A DNA stretch of 64,000 nucleotides from Hyaloperonospora brassicae (GCA_947650285.1 CANTFL010001353.1:62001-126000); one strand, 5' to 3'; positions 22,400 to 31,988 are shown, counted from the first letter of the stretch. Program-made: numbers and translations. Notes: a model not told the origin generated them from the letters alone.

Positions 22400-23119
22400 A
22401 TGGACTTTTTGCAGCTGCCACGGGCTGGTGCTGCACCGCCGGAAGAGCTGCCGCAGCGACACGAAAGGGAAGCGACGGGCGAAAAGGAGACGAATGAGGC
22501 GCCACAGAGTGGGCCCAACAACAGCGCCAAACGCCGTCGCAATCGCCTCAAACAGCCGTTGACAAAAGACATGCCGCGCGTGCTGTCGGAGCTGTTAAAA
22601 GAGCCCAAAGTAGCGCTTTTGCATCGTGTGGTCAAAATCGTGGGCCCCAAACTCTCCTGGCAGCTCTTGCGGGAGACGCTGCGTCTGGACAAAAAAGCCA
22701 GCGGCCAATCGGCGGTTGACGCTGCAACTAGTGATAGACCCGAACTCGTTTTCGTGCTGGACGAAGTCTCTCGGGACTGCAAAGTGCGGCGTCGCACGGC
22801 GGGCGGTGTCTTTTTCACGCTCTTGAAGGAAAAAGTGCCGAGGGAAACGTACCGGACGATCTATGAGGTCGAAGACAGGAAGAAAAAAGAGGCCAAGAAA
22901 CGGGCACGTTATCGCCACCGCCAGAGAATGGATACGAAAGTGGCGGCATTGCGGTTTGACGACCTCACCTTAGCAGCTCAAAGGGAGAGCTTTGGGGCAG
23001 CTCGTGTCGATGTGGCACCGATGTGCGGTACATTGCCAGCTGACGCAGCGATGACTGAGGACGGTGAGGTTGTAGAGTGGATGGATGGCAATGCGGAACC
23101 TGCGGCGCTGGCAATGTAG
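22400..23119 (+). CDS. PHAX RNA-binding-domain protein
   Basis: The protein has 239 residues from the ATG at 22400. The frame is open further upstream, to an ATG at 22109, but those residues look non-coding and conservation begins near the later start. Residues about 60-155 match the PHAX/RNUXA RNA-binding domain: an N-terminal LLKEPKVALLHRVVKIVG helix region, then the signature RRRTAGGVFFTLLK (about 129-143). A basic stretch follows (about 158-177), and KRRRNRLK near 44-51 could be a nuclear signal. In animals PHAX binds capped U snRNAs and CRM1 for nuclear export. Here the protein is short and lacks the long PHAX N-terminus, so RNA binding in the nucleus is well supported but an snRNA-export role is inferred. 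The insertion between helices (about 98-125) is longer than in animals. It stands alone between transposons. Confidence 0.85.
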   Translation: MDFLQLPRAGAAPPEELPQRHEREATGEKETNEAPQSGPNNSAKRRRNRLKQPLTKDMPRVLSELLKEPKVALLHRVVKIVGPKLSWQLLRETLRLDKKASGQSAVDAATSDRPELVFVLDEVSRDCKVRRRTAGGVFFTLLKEKVPRETYRTIYEVEDRKKKEAKKRARYRHRQRMDTKVAALRFDDLTLAAQRESFGAARVDVAPMCGTLPADAAMTEDGEVVEWMDGNAEPAALAM

Positions 23120-24397
23120 CAGGATCGGATCCAGCGCAACGATCGGAAATGCGGCACTTGACTGGCTGCATCGCTTTGCTACATATCTGTCGCTGCTTGC
23201 CCTCCACGCATGAATACGTTCACGCCGGTGTCGCACAAGAAAGAAGTCGCTTCGCGCAAATAACAGCAGCAGTGGCAACAGAATTTATGAATGCATTGGT
23301 CTTTTGTGAACGTCAAGACTGCGCATGTCGGTCACGTCGATTGACGTCACAAGATTGACATATGCGTCCGCCCAATCTTTGGATAGGATGATGTGACCCG
23401 CGCGCGTATGCCGATCTCGGCCAACAGCAGTGTAAATGCGAAAGCGAAGGTGTTCGTTTGACTTGAACATAGCCGCCTTCTTTGTGACCAAGAGCCGAGC
23501 ACGACCCATCTGGGTGCATTTTGTCAGCCAAACTTGCACACATATAGCCGTGGATCATGACATCAAGCTCTTGTTGTGGAACTGGTCCGAGAGCACATCC
23601 GTTGGACATGCAGAGCGAAAGGTCTGAAGTGCGCTCAAGCAACGACAAGTGACGGTCCGACGTTGCTTCACAAACGACTTTCGTGTGAGCTCGGGGCGTC
23701 TCAAGCTACAAGTCCCTCGACAGTCTCGGTGAGACTTTGTTGACAGACAAATGGCAGATGCCGAAGAGAGTGGATGGAGTGGCTCAAGCTGCCTTTAGGT
23801 CCCTTTTGAATCGCCCTTACTTCCTAATGTCCTCTTATATGCATCGGTGCGAACGCCGAGTCCTACTCCTTCCAGCCATCTGAAGTGGTTGTCACAGGAA
23901 TCTACTGATACGGAGGTGATGTCGGGTAAATCCTCGCGCGATCTGTGTGCGGGAGCGACTTGAGACATGTACCAGGTCAAAGGGCATTGCGCCATACTCG
24001 ATAATATGCATCGAATCGTCACCCATTCGATGTCCTGAAGATGCCGCTTTCGTTCAACTCTACAGCACACAAGTAAACAGTGCGAAGCGAACGCCTTTGT
24101 CACTTGACACCATACCGTGTGTTTCGCCTACTTTGACTAGAATCATCGCCAAGGCCTCAAGCCGATATTCCCATTATGTGGATAGATGTATCTCGGTGAT
24201 GGAAAGCGGTTGTGTTCATGCTATTTACTCTGCTCTTTTGTTTCACGAAACAATTTTGTCAACGGCAACTCTCGCCATGTTCTTTTTTGTCGAATAATTG
24301 AATGAATCAAATACAGTATTGCAACCAAACACTTTCGATGGCAGGTTTGCACCACGGAAAACAACTCAATGGCTAGCGAAAACCTTCGCGGCCCACC
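23120..24397. other. 3' flank of PHAX gene up to Gypsy-2
   Basis: Short frames occur on both strands. The minus frame 23313-23648 looks partly coding by eye but shows no domain I can name. The last five bases, CCACC, are the left target copy of Gypsy-2. Confidence 0.4.
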
Positions 24398-24789
24398 TGT
24401 AACGGGGCACACCCTTGCGTGAACTTAACGCAAGGGTATCGGTGCCCCTACAGACGTACACAAGGCAAACGAGGAAGCGTAGATAAGGTAAAAGCAGAAC
24501 TGTTATATTAATATAACTAAGTCTTTTAACTACTGTCTCTTTGTTTAACCTGACTTAATTATGTTAATCTAACTGAGTGTATGGTGACGTCTCGCCACCA
24601 CTCATTGCGCGCGTCCTGCGGCGATTGGTGGATTGATATCGTCAAGATATCAACCAATGAGCAGACTCTTTGGTCGCTTCACCAATATCACCACTATCGG
24701 TGATATTGTTCAAAGAATATTCAACTTAATATTCTTTATTGTCACTTTCCTTAAAGTGACAATTTCATGTAACGGGCTGCCCCGTTACA
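24398..24789 (-). repeat. 3' LTR of Gypsy-2
   Basis: 392 bp with terminal inverted TGTAACGGG / CCCGTTACA. It is made of successive short hairpins, for example around the GATATC and AATATCACC motifs. The antisense gene starts 131 bp beyond it, so this LTR is a candidate promoter for that strand. Confidence 0.95.
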
Positions 24790-24920
24790 TCACCCCCCCT
24801 TAACTGATAGTCACCGTGTGACTATCGAAAACATGGAGGCCACCCGTTGGTCGCCATTGGGACAGGGAGCACTTGTTGGGTCCGTTCCATTCACTTTCCG
24901 CTTGACCTCGCATAGTTAAC

Positions 24921-26213
24921 ATGTCTATGCGAGGTGACTCAAGACCCACACAGCATGGTGCTGTGCAAGCCTCTGCGGCAGACGCTTCGTCGTCTGCCGC
25001 TCGTTCTTCGCCTGCAGCAAGAGGTGCTGCAGGTGCACGCAGTAGAGCACCGCGTGCGCATGATGACCCCGACATTGAGGTCATCTACTCTGGCGAGTCA
25101 GACACGTCTGACTCGGGCAATGCTGCAGAGGCGTCTCGCTCACCGGCGACGCCTCAGTGTTTGCCAAGGCCACTGCCGAACGAACGGACTCGTGAGTTGC
25201 AACACAGTATGTTCGGCAGTGATGACGAATCTGATGATGAGTATGTTTGCTCATCACCGAAGTCAGCTCGTGCGTCTTCGCACGAGCGACCTGGCGATGG
25301 TGCAACCCATCGTCATAATGACAACCGTGGTACCAACAAAGGTACCACCGTGAAGCGTGATGAGCTGAAGCCGTGGCGTTTGCTTGAACGGCTCATCAAT
25401 GGCTTGTCTCACGAGACTAGCCAACACCATCGAATACCCTTATTCGATGCGACTGAGCTTCACGGCTTGAGTCCCAGCGCGAAGAACTTTCGCGCTGAAG
25501 AAGACTTTTATCTCGATGTCTCCCTCAGACATCGATGGTACAACAGTAACCAAAAGCGTGACAAAACATCGCTTTTGGCAGCGTGGAACGCGTTCGTCCA
25601 AAACGTAAAGAATTTTGGACGAGAAGGGTGGCTCAAGAAACTTGAGGCGACACGCCTCAGTTTTGGAAAGCGAACGCCAACCGGTGCCAGATACCGGTTG
25701 CACTGTTTGTCGAGTGAGGCAGGCATTCCTTGCCTCACATGGGGAGACCCTTGTGCGAGTTGTGTTGACAACTCGCAGCGTGCACATAGGGACGTGTATT
25801 CCCTAAATTCGCCCTGGGGAAGGGCACACATCTCGGCTGAGATGCGTGACGCGATTGCAAACTTGCAATCCGACTACAAGCGCCTAGGGCGCGTGTTTAC
25901 CGATGGGCCACAGGACTCATCGGATGGGTCTCGTCATACTGGCGGACGAGACCTTCAACATCCATCAACAGCTGAGAGCGGGGCTCCCAGCTGTTCCAAG
26001 AGGGTGGATACCCCCGCCACTGGACGAGGTAGCTCGTCCTTGATCCTGAATCGTCACGGTGATTCAAGATACGCTCCACTAGAAAGCGTTGATCACCTTG
26101 AGCATCAACCAAAGGATGTAGTGGAGGAGGAAAGACCTCCTCCAGATGGTTCGGCTCACCATCTCGACCCTTTCGAGATGGAAGCGCAATCGATGAATTG
26201 CGCGATGACTTGA
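24921..26213 (+). CDS. Antisense-encoded accessory protein of Gypsy-2
   Basis: This 430-residue frame begins with ATG and runs opposite to gag-pol. Residues 1-145 are low-complexity, Ala/Ser-rich then acidic (SDDESDDEY). Residues about 148-300 look globular, with [11 protein letters not shown], the FYLDV and LRHRWY blocks, a KRDK motif, and four cysteines (262, 271, 278, 281; CASCVDNS) that could bind metal. From about 310 the protein turns low-complexity where it lies over the sense chromodomain (25897-26112). The globular block is recognisable in decayed Gypsy-1 on the same relative strand. A coiled-coil frame at 26198-26524 follows in the -1 frame. I do not recognise the family. It is either an accessory retrotransposon protein or a captured gene; it is not a simple shadow of pol because its first kilobase lies beyond the chromodomain. 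Confidence 0.7.
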   Translation: MSMRGDSRPTQHGAVQASAADASSSAARSSPAARGAAGARSRAPRAHDDPDIEVIYSGESDTSDSGNAAEASRSPATPQCLPRPLPNERTRELQHSMFGSDDESDDEYVCSSPKSARASSHERPGDGATHRHNDNRGTNKGTTVKRDELKPWRLLERLINGLSHETSQHHRIPLFDATELHGLSPSAKNFRAEEDFYLDVSLRHRWYNSNQKRDKTSLLAAWNAFVQNVKNFGREGWLKKLEATRLSFGKRTPTGARYRLHCLSSEAGIPCLTWGDPCASCVDNSQRAHRDVYSLNSPWGRAHISAEMRDAIANLQSDYKRLGRVFTDGPQDSSDGSRHTGGRDLQHPSTAESGAPSCSKRVDTPATGRGSSSLILNRHGDSRYAPLESVDHLEHQPKDVVEEERPPPDGSAHHLDPFEMEAQSMNCAMT

Positions 26214-26843
26214 AGCACGAGCGCGACCGGCGCTACGATTTGACTGATACCATGCGGAAGAACCGCAAGGATCACGAGGCTGATCGGGCGAGGGATCGCG
26301 CCGATTATGCCACGGCGCAGCTTCAGGTCGAGCGGGATGTCCGCTCCCTATTCGGCGAGCTGGCGACAGCTCGCGGGGAGATATCTCGGTTGAATACCGA
26401 GGTATCATATCTGCGCGACCAGACGGATCGTCTGGAGCGCGAACGCAAGAACTTGAAGGATGTTCTTGAACGTGGGGGCTATCTTCATCGGAAGAAGAAG
26501 GCTCGTACTGACAGTACGACCTAAGCCTCCCCACGTAAAACGTAGGATGCGTGCGCATCCTACGTGGCAATTCGAGTGTGTATGCATTGCCCTTGCGATG
26601 CAACACTCGAAATGGCCCAATGTATTTCGGCAGTAGTTTGCTACTGCCGACACTAGTGACTGCATGTCCAGGTAGGTTTACCGTTGACAGTAGTACTAGG
26701 TCGTTAACCTTAAATGAAAGAACATTTGCTCTTCGATTCTTGTCTGCGTTCCGTTTCTGACGGTCCACCGCATTTGCGATGGAGTCCTGAACGAAACGGA
26801 CTACCGCTTCTCGAGTCAGCAGGAAGTTCTCTGCTGAGTCTTA
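25897..26843 (-). pseudogene. Gypsy-2 integrase C-terminus and chromodomain, frameshifted
   Basis: The frame 26079-26768 carries the integrase GPY/F-type segment (PKYIGPFRVL, then RTHPTFYVGRL) and a low-complexity linker. The chromodomain ([17 protein letters not shown]) is in 25897-26112 in a different frame. An in-frame TAA at 26841-26843 cuts it from the upstream integrase. The linker and chromodomain are overlapped by the antisense frames on the other strand. Confidence 0.85.
26171..26524 (+). CDS. Coiled-coil segment following the antisense protein
   Basis: This frame is open through the end of the 430-codon frame in -1 register and has no ATG at its beginning (the codon at 26198 is TTG). 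From about 26190 it reads as a highly charged coiled coil with heptad-like leucines ([14 protein letters not shown], then LNTEVSYLRDQTDRLERERKNL) and a lysine-rich end (HRKKKART). It is probably the C-terminal part of the same antisense protein, reached by a frameshift, a splice or a lost base. The Gypsy-1 and Gypsy-3 antisense frames also end in coiled coils. It stops just before the sense integrase GPY block. Confidence 0.6.
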   Translation, partial: FRDGSAIDELRDDLKHERDRRYDLTDTMRKNRKDHEADRARDRADYATAQLQVERDVRSLFGELATARGEISRLNTEVSYLRDQTDRLERERKNLKDVLERGGYLHRKKKARTDSTT

Positions 26844-26875
26844 GTTTTGTCTGGCAGTGCGCTTCGTGCGCACTA

Positions 26876-28528
26876 CTAAGAGATTGCTCTCTTCTTCAGC
26901 GAGGTTGTCTTCTTCCTCGCTGACATAATCGTTTGCGATGCTGAATATACCAGCATCGTCATCATCATCCGAATCAATAATAGCGTCTTTGCTATTATTA
27001 AGATGATCTTCTTCATCGATGTCGACTTGATCGACATCGGCATCATACGTGACGACGTTAGCGTCGACACGTGGTGAGCAAGAGCCAAAACGGTCTTTGC
27101 TCGAGCGAGTCCCTCCCCCCTTATCCAAGAGTTACACTCTATAAGGGTGGACACTCGTGGATGGCGTAGGCCATTCACGTAAAACGGTGTGTGCTGTGTT
27201 GAAGCATGCACCGAATTATTGATGGCGAATTCCACCATGGGTAGGAATTCGCTCCAACTCGGAAACGAGTGGACATATCCTCGAAGAATCTCTTCGAGGA
27301 CACGGTTCGCACGTTCCGTCTGACCATCTGTTTCTGGATGGTCAGAAGTGGACATCTTCAATCGTGTTCCGAGAGTACGGAACACGGTTTGCCAAAATGC
27401 CGCCGTGAACCGAGGGTCACGGTCGGATACGAGCTCACGGGGTACCCCGTAGAGTCTAAAGACCGTCTCGAGAAAGACACGAGCACAACCTTGATCCTTG
27501 ATCGACTCAGGGACTGCAGCAAGATGCACCATCTTGCTGAATCGGTCAACAAACGCAAGAATACCATTATTCTTGTGAGCGTCTTCGGGAAAACCGAAGA
27601 CGAAGTCCATTGAAACGGACTGCCAGCACTCTGCCGGAACAGGCAGAGGCTGCAAAGGCGCACGGGATGAAGGACTAGGCTTCACCCGTTGACAAACCTC
27701 GCAAGCACGTATGTACTTGCGGACAAACTGATACTGGCGTGACCCGTAAAAGTCACGACTTACCGTGAGGTAAGTCTTTTCTCTACCACGATGGCCACTT
27801 GTTGGGCCGTCGTGACACTCATACATGATGCGTAAACGCAGATCATGATGAGCGGGTACGACGACACGAGGCGTGTCGTCGGCAACAGCTGTATAGTACA
27901 GCAATCCGTTGCGTATACTATACCGATCCGATGAGGATCGGTACAAAGCCGGTAAATCCCTCATGGAAGTACTGGATGGATTCACCAGATGATACATCAA
28001 TCGCAGAAGATCCTTATCTTCCGCGTATGCCTTTCGTACGTCGTCAAGTAAACTTGACGACGGGACACTGACTGACAGTGTCGCAACAGTGGGCTTATCC
28101 TCACTGTTGATTTGTGCGTCCGGCTCGAAATCGGGCCGGAGCGAAAGAGCATCCGCGACGACATTGAGTCGTCCTGGTTTATACTCCACGGAGAAGTTAT
28201 ACTCCGCGAAGAAAGACAGCCACCTCGCCATTCTTTGCGAGAGGTGTGGGCTGTTTACGGCCGTGCGTAATGACGCATGGTCCGTATAGACAACAAACGG
28301 TCTATCTCCCAAGAGATAGACGCGAAACTTAGCCAGTGCGTATTTCATGGCAAGGAGTTCCTTGTCATGCACTGGGTAATTACGCTCAACTGCTTGCAGC
28401 TGACGCGACTGATAACAGATGACGCGCTCCGCGCCATCTGCATCGAACTGCATTAACGCACAGCCGATTGCAAAATCTCTGGCGTCACAGACCACATAAA
28501 ACGGTCTGTCCTGATCTGCAATCGCCAA
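26876..28528 (-). pseudogene. Gypsy-2 RNase H and integrase
   Basis: The frame continues in phase after the TAG at 28538-28540. It starts with RNase H (VVCDARDFAIGCALMQ, then YTDHASLR) and the ADALSLRP linker. The integrase follows: an HHCC zinc module (H...H, CEVCQRVK), then the DDE core with Asp in SMDFVFGF, Asp in SDRDPRF and Glu in DGQTERAN. The frame leaves the conserved path near 27115 at a run of six G. A -1 change there enters the acidic linker (26841-27128), which is the true continuation. It has no initiation codon of its own. Confidence 0.85.
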
Positions 28529-28537
28529 TATCGGCGA

Positions 28538-30739
28538 CTACATCAAGCTTTGCTTGATACCCTCAAAGGAACGCTGGCACTCAGCGTTCCATGACCACTT
28601 GACATTTTTCTTGGGCAAGCAAGAAAGATGAACAGTCATCTCGGCGTAGTTGCACGAGTACTTGTGCAAGTACGCCGCTAGGCCAAGGAACTTCCTTCGT
28701 CCCTTGACATCGACTGGCACTGGCCAGTCGGTGATCTCCTTGATCTTTTCGGGATCAGGGCGTACGCCGTGCATACCCACGATGTATCCAAGAAGTGGTA
28801 TTTCGCTAGCCGCGAATATACACTTCTCGAGGTTGGCGTACAACTTATGCTTGCGCATAAGTTGAAGAACCTGACGAACGTGAGTTCTGTGAACTTCAAC
28901 GTCCGGCTTTCCGTTAGTATCCCGGCTATGGACGAACACATCGTCGAAGTAACTCGGTGCGAAGTCACGCACCGGTCTCAACAGATTTGTTACACATCTG
29001 TTGAATGTTGCAGGGGCATTGCTCAGCCCCTGTGGCACCACTAGCCACTCCCACAGCATCCCGCTGGGGGTACTCACTGCCGTGAACGGGACGTCCTGTT
29101 CATGCATCAGGATCTGATAGAATCCATCCATCAGATCCATGGACGAAAAGATGGTACTCTTTGACATACCATCTATGATTACGTCCTTCCTCGGTATCGG
29201 CGTCTGAGCCGGTACCGTTGCAGCATTCAACTTGTTGAATGGTTGCACTATCCGCCACCCTCCTGTGGCCTTTCGCACACAGAAGGTCGGAGAGCTGTGA
29301 GGGGATGTTGATTCCCTCACATGGCCCGCTGCTAAGCGATCGGCAAAGAACTTGTCGATCGCTATCACTTGTTCACGAGGCAGTGGCCACTGCTTCATGA
29401 CACAGTATTTCGAGCCCGGTTTGAGCTCGATCTCGTGTCGAGTGCCTTTGTCCTTAGGCAACTCGCAAGGTACGGATTCAGGGAATAGATCCTTGAATTC
29501 GACCAAATCCTTATGCAAAGGATTTGCCTGAAGTGACTCCCAGGATTGGGACGCGTATCGCTCAATCCGAGTCTTCTCATCGAGGACACTTTCGTCCATC
29601 GATGAGCTGCTAAGAACCCGTTCGTTCTCAGCAAATACTGTTGCCGACCGAATATCGGCCACATACTCATCCTCTGTGACGAGTATGCAGATCTGCGTGA
29701 CTTTGCCACTACGCAGATCACGCAAGAACCGTTTCGGTTCTAGCGTTGGCAACTGAGTTATCTCCGAAGTCAACTTCGGAGGCACAATCAGATCAAGCGT
29801 ATAAGCGCCTACGCTTGATCCGTCATTAACCAAGACGTTCAACGTCTCGGTTTCTTCCTGGGAACTTGCTTCCACAGGTTGCTGAGGGCCTAATCCCTCA
29901 GCAAGCGACTCTTGAGGAATTTCTTCCTCAAGTACGTGGGGACTTATTCCCTCGACGTCTTCCGACTGTGGCTGTGCAACCACAGTCAGGAACCGATCCT
30001 CTACGGTCGACTCTCCAGTCGACCTAGGATTTTCATGTTGCCCCTTGGGGGCAACAGACTTCTTTCTTCTAAGATGCTGCCCGCTAGGCATGCATCCATG
30101 TCCCGGTCCACTCGACTTATTCGAGTGGTGGACCTTCGGCGCAGCCTGTACTTCTGTACAGCCGCCGGGAGCTTGCTCCACAGTGTAGTGATCAACTACA
30201 CTGTGATCTTGTGCAGTCGTGCTAACGACCGAACCGCAAGTGAGGCCATCGCACTCACTCGCAGAACACCCACACGCTTGTGGACTCTCCAAGATGTTCA
30301 TCAGATGGCCATCTGATGAACAAGTAGCAGGAATCTTCACGGATCGATGCTGCCAGCTCACCCTAGGCTCGTATTTTCTGAGCCAAGGTAATCCCAAGAT
30401 GACATCAAATTTGTCATCCAGGTCTAGTACGACGAAGTCATCATCGAATAATTCGCCCTCCAACGTGTAAGGGATTCCGACTACACGTTTCTCAACGGTT
30501 ATCGATGCGCCTGTTGCAAGGCGCACCGTCATCCTTGTGAGGGGAATGTCGCGCTCAACGAACTTGAGCCTACAACCCTCTAGTGACTGGCCACGAGCAA
30601 AGCTGTTTGACGCCCTACAGTCTACTAGGGCACGAAGCGACAAATCATTTGTCGCTTCCAACTTCAAGGTGATGAGCGAAACGTCATCACCAGGTGCAGA
30701 GACACACACTGATTGTGTATCTGTAGCAACTTTCGTCAA
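28538..30739 (-). CDS. Gypsy-2 protease-reverse transcriptase part of pol
   Basis: This 733-residue open stretch is in the -1 frame relative to gag. The frame is open back to the slippery heptamer at 30805-30811, so a separate start codon is unnecessary. The first codon given here is TTG and is not a real start. The retropepsin-type protease has DCRAS where Gypsy-1 has DCGAS, so the catalytic-loop Gly is replaced by Arg. A hydrophobic-Gly turn (FDVILGLPWL) follows. RT has SSMDLMDGFYQI, the [12 protein letters not shown] block and the catalytic YFDD box (near 28945), then the RT connection (FLGLAAYLHKY). The frame ends at TAG 28538-28540, which cuts off RNase H and integrase unless read through. 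Confidence 0.9.
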   Translation of the reverse strand: MTKVATDTQSVCVSAPGDDVSLITLKLEATNDLSLRALVDCRASNSFARGQSLEGCRLKFVERDIPLTRMTVRLATGASITVEKRVVGIPYTLEGELFDDDFVVLDLDDKFDVILGLPWLRKYEPRVSWQHRSVKIPATCSSDGHLMNILESPQACGCSASECDGLTCGSVVSTTAQDHSVVDHYTVEQAPGGCTEVQAAPKVHHSNKSSGPGHGCMPSGQHLRRKKSVAPKGQHENPRSTGESTVEDRFLTVVAQPQSEDVEGISPHVLEEEIPQESLAEGLGPQQPVEASSQEETETLNVLVNDGSSVGAYTLDLIVPPKLTSEITQLPTLEPKRFLRDLRSGKVTQICILVTEDEYVADIRSATVFAENERVLSSSSMDESVLDEKTRIERYASQSWESLQANPLHKDLVEFKDLFPESVPCELPKDKGTRHEIELKPGSKYCVMKQWPLPREQVIAIDKFFADRLAAGHVRESTSPHSSPTFCVRKATGGWRIVQPFNKLNAATVPAQTPIPRKDVIIDGMSKSTIFSSMDLMDGFYQILMHEQDVPFTAVSTPSGMLWEWLVVPQGLSNAPATFNRCVTNLLRPVRDFAPSYFDDVFVHSRDTNGKPDVEVHRTHVRQVLQLMRKHKLYANLEKCIFAASEIPLLGYIVGMHGVRPDPEKIKEITDWPVPVDVKGRRKFLGLAAYLHKYSCNYAEMTVHLSCLPKKNVKWSWNAECQRSFEGIKQSLM

Positions 30740-30789
30740 GAGATTTGCAAATTCTCTTGAGGTTGCTGGATCAGTAGGGCACTCCGCCC

Positions 30790-31944
30790 CTACTGACCCC
30801 GACCATTTTTTGATGGTCCGTCTCGATGTTGCGGCTTCGCAACAGCGCTGGACCCACGCCCATTGCCCTTTCTGGCGAATGGACGTCCATTTCGCTCAGT
30901 ACTGTTTGGTACTGGGCGTGGAGCACTACACTCGTATGCGTAGTGCCCTAACTTCTGACAGCGATTGTACCTCTGCAATCGATTGCTGTTTGAAGAGCGA
31001 GGTCTCTCGCTCTCAACATAGCAGAGGTCCATTGGTTCTGGACCTCCGATCTCTTGTCGTCTCGGTGGACGGTAAGAGTTTGAGCTAGCATGAGCCTGTC
31101 TCATGTTAAAGTCTTCCTGTTCCGCGGCTGATATCGCTTCTTCAAGCGTATTCAGTTCAAGGCGGAACAGATGGCTCCTGACGGGTCCTTCCGCGAGCCC
31201 TTGCATGAATACCGTAATCAACGTGTGTTCATGAACTGGGTTGGCAGTTATACTACTCGCTAGGAGTCGTATATCTTGTGCGTAAGCGTGCACATCACGC
31301 TTACCCTGCTTGAGTTTCAGGAGCTCAGAACGAGCCCTGAACTCAGCTCTTGGCGGCTCAAACGTTTGTCTGAGCCGGGACTTGAAGTCATCTAGCGACC
31401 TAGACACATTTGTTTCGCTACTCTCGAGCCCCAGGGACCAAGTTTTGGCACGCCCTGCCAAGTGGGTCTGAGCAAATGTGAGTTTCATTTGCTCATCTTC
31501 GACGCGACGAGCCCTAAAGGCTCTGTCGAGTTCGACAAACCATAGTAACAGGGAGTCCTCCGGGACTCCACTGTATTTGGAGATATCAACCTTCATGACC
31601 TCGGGACGACGTGCATGTGCCGTCCCGCCCACAGCAGCATGGAATTTCTGCTGTCTCAACAGCTCTGTCTGTTGAGCACCGAGTTCTCTCAACTGCTCGG
31701 CCTGTTGAGAGCCTTGCTGGTGAAGCAAGGCTACTTTCTCCCTTTCGGCGACAAGTTCATTTTGGATGAACTTGGCGATAGCGGCATGTTGTTGGTCTCT
31801 GTCTAGAGACTCCAACATGGCGCTAATGGCGAACTCGCCTACGGTAGAACTCATTCGTTCTACCGCACCCCATTCGATGTCACTCAAATGGGTATACCCT
31901 TCACGCGTGGCGTGAAAGGTCTCTTCTTCATCCAACATGTTCAT
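30790..31944 (-). CDS. Gypsy-2 gag
   Basis: The 384-residue gag is intact from ATG to TAG. It has an N-terminal helical segment with coiled-coil character (LLHQQGSQQAEQLRELGAQQ, about 85-110). The capsid-type retrotransposon gag domain follows (about 130-280, including LLWFVELDRAF and FMQGLAEGPVRSHLF). The C-terminal zinc knuckle is altered: it reads YNRCQKLGHYAYEC where Gypsy-1 has CNRC, so the first metal ligand is lost. The start lies in an 11-bp-arm hairpin. The gag-pol junction carries a -1 frameshift heptamer. Gag would form the particle that packages the element RNA. Confidence 0.93.
   Translation of the reverse strand: MNMLDEEETFHATREGYTHLSDIEWGAVERMSSTVGEFAISAMLESLDRDQQHAAIAKFIQNELVAEREKVALLHQQGSQQAEQLRELGAQQTELLRQQKFHAAVGGTAHARRPEVMKVDISKYSGVPEDSLLLWFVELDRAFRARRVEDEQMKLTFAQTHLAGRAKTWSLGLESSETNVSRSLDDFKSRLRQTFEPPRAEFRARSELLKLKQGKRDVHAYAQDIRLLASSITANPVHEHTLITVFMQGLAEGPVRSHLFRLELNTLEEAISAAEQEDFNMRQAHASSNSYRPPRRQEIGGPEPMDLCYVESERPRSSNSNRLQRYNRCQKLGHYAYECSAPRPVPNSTERNGRPFARKGNGRGSSAVAKPQHRDGPSKNGRGQ
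30805..30811 (-). promoter_or_regulatory. -1 ribosomal frameshift heptamer A AAA AAT (Gypsy-2)
   Basis: In the gag frame the codons are TCA AAA AAT, giving the canonical X XXY YYZ site, 15 bases before the gag TAG. Slipping back one base enters a frame that is open without interruption into the protease. The same site is kept in Gypsy-1. Confidence 0.8.
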
Positions 31945-31988
31945 GTTGGATGTTGTGGTCCTTGGAAGTACTACAAAGTGCTACCAGG

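Noticed and set aside
25699..25770. Cys cluster of the antisense protein as a cytidine-deaminase motif (PCxxC)
   Set aside because: There is a DPCASC match, but no preceding HxE at the required distance, so a deaminase call is not supported.
30537..31088. 183-codon plus-strand frame over Gypsy-2 gag/pol junction
   Set aside because: It overlaps intact gag and protease on the other strand and lacks a match in the other elements, unlike the antisense frame at 24921-26524.
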